Below, piece after piece: positions 58,449 through 64,000 of a stretch of DNA of 64,000 bases. Position numbers and translations under genes: made by a program. Source of the DNA: Podocnemis expansa (lineage: Eukaryota; Chordata; Testudines; Podocnemididae). Location of the stretch: positions 21,392,645 to 21,456,644 of the forward strand of contig ML682013.1 in the NCBI GenBank assembly GCA_007922195.1, written 5' to 3'. Position 1 is the stretch's first letter, and each line of letters opens with the position of its first letter. The notes beneath the pieces were generated by a model, which made no database searches, was not told the origin of the DNA, and worked only from the letters and a program-made list of their open reading frames with translations.

Positions 58449-59204
58449 GTAAGATGGGGAAAAGGCAAAGCAGAGGGTCTACTTCCCATTCTAGATTAAA
58501 CTGATACGTGTCTAGTTAAGATTTGAACTTGCCAGTGGTCGGATATCTGCTGTATAAGTTTTTTCATATAGGCTGCAACTCCCTATCACAATAAGATAGA
58601 TTTCCATTTATAGATAACAATCTCTTGGTTTCTCTTTGTGTGTATCTGTATCTGTATGTACAATAAGCAGCAGAATTTTCTTTCATACAATGGAATGTGC
58701 AAAGTTTTGTGTTATTTGCATGCTCTTCCACTACATTTGATCACTATTACAGAATGACACTGTCATTGCTAAAAAGCACATTGTAGCAATAATACAACTT
58801 GTAGGGTGTTTAAAAAAAAAAGTATTCCACAAATACTTGCTTCAGTAGGAGCTAAAACAAGACAACAACTAAGGAATTGAGAGCTTGCACTTCATAGAAA
58901 AACTAAAGGTCACTGTTTGACCTTTGTATAGTGCTTCTCCTTCTTCTGTTGTATTTGGTTTTATTTTTTTTTATTGGGTGAGTTGAATTGTTTAATGTAG
59001 AAGTTACTGTTTCTGGAAATTAACCCGAGCTCCATAGTGTGTGATGAATTAAAAGAAAGAGATGTGCTAGAAAAAGACATCATTAACTTGCTTTTTAAAT
59101 CTTTTTTTCCCCACTCTTGTTTCACCAATAAAATGAAATTTTAAAGGAACTTCAAATGTTTGCTTGGTCATGTGATGAGCCAGATAATCTTTACTTACTT
59201 AGGG

Positions 59205-59560
59205 CTGGCTGGTCAAAAACATCCAACAAAACATTTTCCAGTAGAAAAAAAAAATGTTTTTTGACCAAATAGAAATATTCTAAACTAAAAATTATAAATC
59301 ATTTGGCTGAATTTTTCAGTGGGAAAAACCAAGGTGAAATGTTTTGATTACACATGTTGACTCCATAGATTCCCATGAGGTGCTGCAGAGGCTCAGTTGC
59401 AGGGAGAGACGATGATGCATCTGGGAGCTCGAGTCCAGCTAGATAATAGGGCCCTTAGAAGAGAATCATGGGGCCTCAAGGGTTCCAGAAGTACAACTCC
59501 CAGAGGGCATCGCAACACCTCTAGCAGAAGCAGAGGTTAATGTTGGCCTGCCCTGAAGAT
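59205..59560. repeat. Unclassified interspersed repeat
   Basis: It begins agggctggctggtcaaaaac and includes gaatttttcagtgggaaaaa, then a GC-rich part with agtacaactcccagagggca. This 'acaactcccag' phrase is found in several vertebrate DNA transposons. I could not find paired ends. Confidence 0.35.
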
Positions 59561-59746
59561 CATTTTTATCTGTGATGATGAAGTTAGTGGAGTTGTGCTG
59601 AATGGATCTACTTGTACTGAGATGCTAGCCCAAATATCAAGGTCCTTATAAAGTGTCTACTTCTGCAGATTTATAGGCTTGTGGCATAGTTACTAATGCA
59701 ATGAATAAATTTTTTCCCACCCCCCCATCATTTTTTGTTTTTGAAG

Positions 59747-59866
59747 GCCCAGATTCTAGAATTCGGATTAGCTGTACATGAGAAGTTTGTGCCTCAGGAT
59801 ATGAGACCTTTACACAAAAAGCTGATAGATCAATTCTTTGTGATGAAGTCAAGTTTGGGAATACAG
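59747..59866 (+). CDS. DOCK4: DOCK4 exon Q (end of DHR-2)
   Basis: 120 nt, 40 codons: AQILEFGLAVHEKFVPQDMR, then PLHKKLIDQFFVMKSSLGIQ. Acceptor tgaag, donor gtatgt. Final helices of lobe C. The following exons are tail. Confidence 0.97.
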
Positions 59867-60242
59867 GTATGTGAGCAGATGCACTGACAGGCCACAAGTT
59901 TAGCTACAGCTACTGCTTCATTTGAACATGGTTGTTAGTTCAACTAAGTGACAAATTGTGACATCTTTTGGTTGCTTGGCTGCATTGCATTGTTGAAGTG
60001 CTGGAGCTTCTCTTCATTGTTTGGAAATGATCTTACAAGTTACAGAAAAATCATCATTTTACTTGGTCAAAAGAAAATGTTAAACATCACAGAAGAAAAA
60101 AGTATTTTAGCTTTTTAGATATTCATATTTCATGTACCTGGTCAAACTGAAAATGAACAGATAATAAATTGAGACAGTATCTCAAAAAATGCTTGATGGT
60201 GCTGTACCTATTCTAATTAACCTTCTTTAAACCAATAATTAG

Positions 60243-60364
60243 GAATTCTCTGCATGTGTGCAAGCTAGTCCTGTTCATTTCCCTAATGGAAGCCCTCGTG
60301 TATGTAGAAATTCAGCAACTGCTTCCATGAGCCCAGATGGTACCAGAATAATTCCTAGACGCAG
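60243..60364 (+). CDS. DOCK4: DOCK4 exon R (C-terminal tail)
   Basis: 122 nt: EFSACVQASPVHFPNGSPRV, then CRNSATASMSPDGTRIIPRR plus two bases of a Ser codon. Acceptor attag, donor gtaaat. Ser/Pro/Arg-rich and probably disordered. The FPNGSPRV segment identifies DOCK4. Confidence 0.96.
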
Positions 60365-60664
60365 GTAAATCAAAGATTAAATTACTGTGAATTTCTAGTT
60401 TTTGGCATTTTCATAAGATGTACTAGAAAAAAAAAATTCCATGATGGTTAGCATATATTTGGTTCTCATTATTTCAGTGCACTGGCATCTGCAGACATCC
60501 ATAGATGATAAAATCACCGTATGATAAATAAACCCTAAGTGGTGTGTAAGACATAGAAGAAATGATATACAATGTTTATTTTCTCTTAGTACCCTATTGA
60601 TATTTAACAAAATGGAACTTGGAAATAGGAATTGACTCTTAATTTTTTATTTTTCCTGTAACAG

Positions 60665-60785
60665 TCCATTAAGTTACCCAGCTGTAAACAGGTATTCATC
60701 CTCATCATTGTCATCACAAGCCTCTGCTGAAGTAAGCAATATCACTGGGCAGTCAGAAAGCTCTGATGAAGTTTTCAACATGCAG
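60665..60785 (+). CDS. DOCK4: DOCK4 exon S (C-terminal tail)
   Basis: 121 nt completing Ser, then PLSYPAVNRYSSSSLSSQAS and AEVSNITGQSESSDEVFNMQ. Acceptor aacag, donor gtaaaa. Serine clusters make it a likely phosphorylation region (inference). Confidence 0.97.
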
Positions 60786-60960
60786 GTAAAAATATTACCC
60801 TTGCTAAGCTAAATACAGTCCTACTGTGGGCTTCCTTAAAGAAAGTACTGGATTTATTTATTCATTATTGTCTTCTCTTTACTTTAGAATTGTGATTCAA
60901 AGAGTGTTAAAAACCTTTTTGCTTTTATAAAAAGGCCTTCGTAGTCTGTGTGTTGTCAGC

Positions 60961-61720
60961 TGTGACAGATTGGCAGCACTCTCTGCTGTGTTTTTGGGAA
61001 TAGCTTAAGTGGTGTCCCTGTGTTCAGTCAGTGCTCCATCACTCCTTGTCTGGCCGCTCAGCCCTCCAGCTGGGCACGCATCCATCACTGTCCCATCTCT
61101 GCCAGTCCACTGGTGATCTTGGAGAAGCAGAGAGGGATCCAGGCCCACTCACTTCTCCAGACCTTGGCCCAGGGGTCCTGTGTGCAGTGACCTCTGCACT
61201 GCCTCTTCCCCTTACTCCTCAGTGGATTCCATGGGCCACATCCCTGCAGCCGCAGTACCTAGCCTGCCCTTGTGTCACAGCCCTGGCTCCCCACAGAGCC
61301 CAGCATCAGTCACTTCACTGTCCTGAGTGCTGACTTCTTCAGCCAGTCAGGCAGCCAGCCTTTCCTGCTTGAGCTCTGGCTTTCAGGATTCTCTGGCTTT
61401 CCCAACCCTTTCATACAGGGCTTCAGACCCTGATTGACTCTCCTGCTGCTCTTGCCCATTGGCAGTTCTTCCCTAGCCTCTCTTAACCCCTTACTGCAGG
61501 GGTCTCAAACTCACTGCTGAAGGGCCACATACAGCCCCTAAAGTTACTTCCTGTGGCCCGCAACAATGCTATTGTTACTGATATTTGCAATATCGTTGTA
61601 TGAAAAGGTTTCAGTGGTGCGGTCCACAGGCTGACACACTTGTACTCATGCAGCCCTCATGGTCTTTTGAGTTTGAGACCCCTGCCTTACTGGCTGTTGT
61701 GGGGCAGCCACCACATCACA
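60961..61720 (-). mobile_element. Solo LTR, antisense, carrying a hAT element
   Basis: On the minus strand it starts TGTGATGTGGTGGCTG and ends CCAATCTGTCACA, the TG...CA form. A TATA-like CCTGTATGAAAGGG lies near 61420-61407. The flanks tcagc / tcaat agree at only 3 of 5 bases. No coding sequence adjoins it, so it is a solo LTR. It is interrupted at 61497-61684. Confidence 0.7.
61497..61684. mobile_element. hAT element (caggggtctcaaactc type)
   Basis: 188 bp with near-perfect inverted ends: caggggtctcaaactc and gagtttgagacccctg. A perfect 8 bp duplication, ccttactg (61489-61496 and 61685-61692), flanks it. It lies inside the solo LTR, so it is the younger of the two. Confidence 0.93.
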
Positions 61721-62082
61721 TCAATATTTGTTACATTATAGAAAAACAATAATTTTTATTTAATTATACAATCCAATTTGAACCTATAAATGCATGTGAG
61801 AAAAGTCATTTAAAGATACACACTCCCTAACTCAAATCTATTTCTTTTCTCTAATCAGACCTTTCTATTTCATTGTCACTGATATTGCAGCAAATTCAAA
61901 ACATAATAAATTTTATTAATATTATTCACATCTATTTGCTGCTTAGAGATCTTGGAAAACTAATATAATAAATTATAACACTCTGTTCTGGGCAATACAT
62001 CTGTGTAAACACATGAAGTATATTTGTATTTTAGAAACTTGTACATATGACATGATAATAAGAGTGTATCATCAACTTCCAG

Positions 62083-62164
62083 CCAAGTCCATCTACCTCA
62101 AGCTTGAGTTCTACTCATTCCGCTTCACCTAATGTGACCAGCTCTGCTCCATCCAGTGCCAGAG
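62083..62164 (+). CDS. DOCK4: DOCK4 exon T (C-terminal tail)
   Basis: 82 nt: PSPSTSSLSSTHSASPNVTS, then SAPSSAR plus one base of an Ala codon. Acceptor ttccag, donor gttagt. The donor is weaker (gttagt instead of gtaagt), but the codon GCT is completed in exon U. Confidence 0.95.
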
Positions 62165-62407
62165 GTTAGTGCTTGTCCAGTGAGTTAAATGGATCTCAAT
62201 GCACTAAACCACTGGTTCTTAAATTATTACCCGTGTGCCACTGGTGTGATACAGAATGCAACTGGTGGTGTAAGGAAGGTGAATTGCTGGGAGGGGAACA
62301 ATAGGATGTCTCTCTGTGCTATGAAATTGGCCCACAGAATTGAAGTAGTCATCATTTCATTGCATTTATTTCATTAAGTTATCTTTTTTGGGTTTTTTAT
62401 ATTCCAG
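62165..62407 (+). other. Intron T-U (243 bp)
   Basis: The shortest intron in the window. It contains cactggttcttaaattatta at 62209, which resembles the left end of a hAT element, with no right end visible. Confidence 0.5.
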
Positions 62408-62517
62408 CTTCTCCTCTGTTGTCTGACAAACATAAGCATTCCAGAGAAAATTCTTGCCTGTCCCCAAGAGAGAGGCCATGCAGTGCCATCTACCCGACTC
62501 CTTCAGAACCTTCACAG
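62408..62517 (+). CDS. DOCK4: DOCK4 exon U (C-terminal tail), last visible exon
   Basis: 110 nt completing Ala, then SPLLSDKHKHSRENSCLSPR, then ERPCSAIYPTPSEPSQ. Acceptor ttccag, donor gtacac. It ends at a codon boundary. Further tail exons with the SH3-binding proline motifs must lie beyond the window. Confidence 0.96.
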
Positions 62518-64000
62518 GTACACAGTTTGTTAGGGAGACCTGTTAACATTTACTAGGAGCAATATGATAAAAAGTTTGTACAACTTTGACACAGATTCAG
62601 CAGGAGAATTTAAGTTAGAAAAGATGAGAGTAAGCAGTATGAGAACATTTGCAGACAGGCTAGATAATTTCCTACCCTCTACAACCTTTACCCACTGTTG
62701 TTACTTTTGGTAGGTAGGTATTTGTCTGAACTGGCAATAGCATGAATTCAATGGGGAAAAGGAAAGGTTTTCTGCATAGTTATAGACAATATTATTTTAC
62801 TGAAGTATGCAGTACATAGTAAATAGAAATGAGCAAGAACTGAAATGTACATCTGCTTAAATTGATCTAATTTGTGATTACCATTTGCCAAATTTAGACC
62901 TGGTTTTGATTTCAGATCACAAGAGTTGAGAATAGAAAGGATATATAGTTCATTTCCCTGGCATTACATGCCTGTTCTTGTGTGAGTTAGGGAGCAAGGA
63001 AGCTGGAAGTACTATAACAATAGTAGGTGTCCACTGTGAGCTTTCATTCACCTTCCATAAGTACTGGCCATTGTCAAAGGCAAGATCACTACTAAACTAA
63101 TCATATATGGCAATTCCCAAATCCTTATGTCATTTTAGAGAGAACAGATTAATAGGGAAGGGGAATCAGTTTCTCTTGCATGGGGGAAAGAGAGAGAGAA
63201 AGAGGAGAAACAAATTTTCACCTTAAAATTACTATTTTAAAATCTTAAGTAGGACTATCCCCTTCTTTTAGTTTTGTGGATTAAAAGGGCATACAAATTG
63301 AGCTGTGTACCAGAATTTTGAGTCCTCATTAATTTCATCCTCTTATTAATGGGCCTACTTTCTTTCAAATGCTTTTCCCTTTGCTGTGTATATAAAAACA
63401 TATCTGCTCTATTTCACTTCTACAACCTGGCCCTTGTCAGTGCAAAGATTGGTGGGAAACTCAAGCACTTTGACAGGCAGCTCTATGCCAATTGCAAACC
63501 ACATCTAGCCATTCTGTCCCCTGACAACAGGACAGCTCAGTATTTCTGGTTCCTTTATTTTAGAAATGATTTGTTACTTTCTCCTTAATTTTAGTTCTGC
63601 TTCTCTCTCACTCACTCACTGTTCACCTTTTGGCTATTAAGTTGGTTCTTAAACAGAAAAGAGAATAATTTCTCTTTACACTTGCTTTTTTTTTGTTTTG
63701 TTTTGTTTTGTTTTTTTAAAATCAGGCCCATCATCATGTTATCTGACAGAATCAGAACAAATATTTAATCTTAGCCAGGTGAGAAACAGTTCTCAGGGAC
63801 CACAAAATGAGTACTTTCAAGGTCAGGGGCATCACTGGAGCCTGGCACATGGAACTCATGCCCCAAATCCCAGTGCCAGTGCCCCGAGTCGTGGCGCAGA
63901 CCCTGCCTCTCCTGGTGTCCAGCCAGAGATCCAGGGCCTGGCCACCCGTGGTGGCAGTGGCCGTTTCTGGCCCCATCCTAGGCTGGGCCTCCCGCAGCTG
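62518..64000 (+). other. Intron after exon U (partial)
   Basis: AT-rich, with a T-run microsatellite of the ttttg type (63685-63717). I found no further DOCK4 exon before the window end. Confidence 0.7.
63824..64000. mobile_element. hAT MITE, 'GGCGCTGG'-type family, copy 3 (partial)
   Basis: It starts caggggcatcactggagcct and continues with cccagtgccagtgccccgag, like copies 1 and 2. The right end is beyond the window. The candidate left target base set is ttcaaggt. Confidence 0.55.

Larger units (their letters stand above)
1..64000 (+). other. DOCK4: DOCK4 gene, internal portion (21 exons visible)
   Basis: The window sits inside DOCK4 (dedicator of cytokinesis 4), a DOCK-B family exchange factor that loads GTP on Rac1 and Rap1 at the plasma membrane with ELMO, affecting migration and neurite/spine form. 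Twenty-one exons totalling 2275 nt join in frame with no stop. They encode the end of the helical middle region, the whole DHR-2 catalytic domain and about 160 residues of the Ser/Pro-rich tail. The SH3 and DHR-1 part and the final proline-rich exons are outside. DOCK4 rather than DOCK3 is chosen because the tail segments (FPNGSPRVCRN, SYPAVNRYSSSSLSSQ, SSDEVFNMQ, PRERPCSAIYPTP) match what I know of DOCK4; this is recall, not an alignment. Introns run from 243 bp to 15.2 kb. No frameshift or stop suggests a pseudogene. Confidence 0.95.

Noticed and set aside
62209..62340. hAT element in intron T-U
   Set aside because: Only a left-end-like cactggttcttaaatt is visible. No right terminus or 8 bp duplication was found.
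1544..62517. DOCK3 as the identity
   Set aside because: The tail segments in exons R-U match DOCK4 as I know it and not DOCK3. The catalytic part alone would be ambiguous.
62518..64000. A further DOCK4 tail exon
   Set aside because: I found no frame matching the expected next tail segment with acceptor and donor sites, so it is presumed to lie downstream.

Overview
The window is vertebrate nuclear DNA lying inside one large multi-exon gene on the + strand. Twenty-one short exons between 1544 and 62517, all with GT-AG borders and compatible phases, join into one uninterrupted frame of 758 codons. The product is DOCK4, a guanine-nucleotide exchange factor for Rac/Rap GTPases. The exons cover the second half of the helical middle region (1544-23242), the catalytic DHR-2/DOCKER domain (about 27980-59866) and the first part of the Ser/Pro-rich tail (60243-62517). 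The first exons, the last tail exons, promoter and UTRs lie outside the window. I found no other protein-coding gene, no tRNA or rRNA gene and no CRISPR array.

Everything else is intron, and much of it is transposon. The mix (CR1 LINEs, GIY-YIG Penelope-like elements (PLEs), a DIRS-type retroelement, solo LTRs, many hAT-like elements, MIR/CORE-SINE-like pieces, short hairpin repeats) points to a non-avian sauropsid, most likely a turtle, possibly a crocodilian. This is inferred from repeat style only.

Layout: 1-12.5 kb holds five helical-region exons, old hairpin repeats and a hAT element nested in a PLE tail. 12.5-22 kb is a 9.5 kb intron with a PLE foldback and two CR1 copies. 22-28 kb has exons F, G and H. 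28-43 kb is a 15 kb intron with a PLE foldback, a 5.7 kb DIRS relic, a CR1 broken by a solo LTR and two hAT elements, and a cluster of inverted MITE-like repeats. 43-60 kb carries the DHR-2 exons, with four PLE foldbacks and two further DNA-transposon or tail pieces in the introns. 60-64 kb carries four tail exons, a solo LTR holding a hAT element, and part of another hAT element.

The most notable structure is a series of PLE insertions built as inverted (foldback) tails. Each is flanked by its own imperfect or perfect 8-12 bp target duplication, and the two arms share variants specific to that insertion. Each foldback therefore looks like the product of one integration event. This is a mobile-element observation, not a new cellular system.
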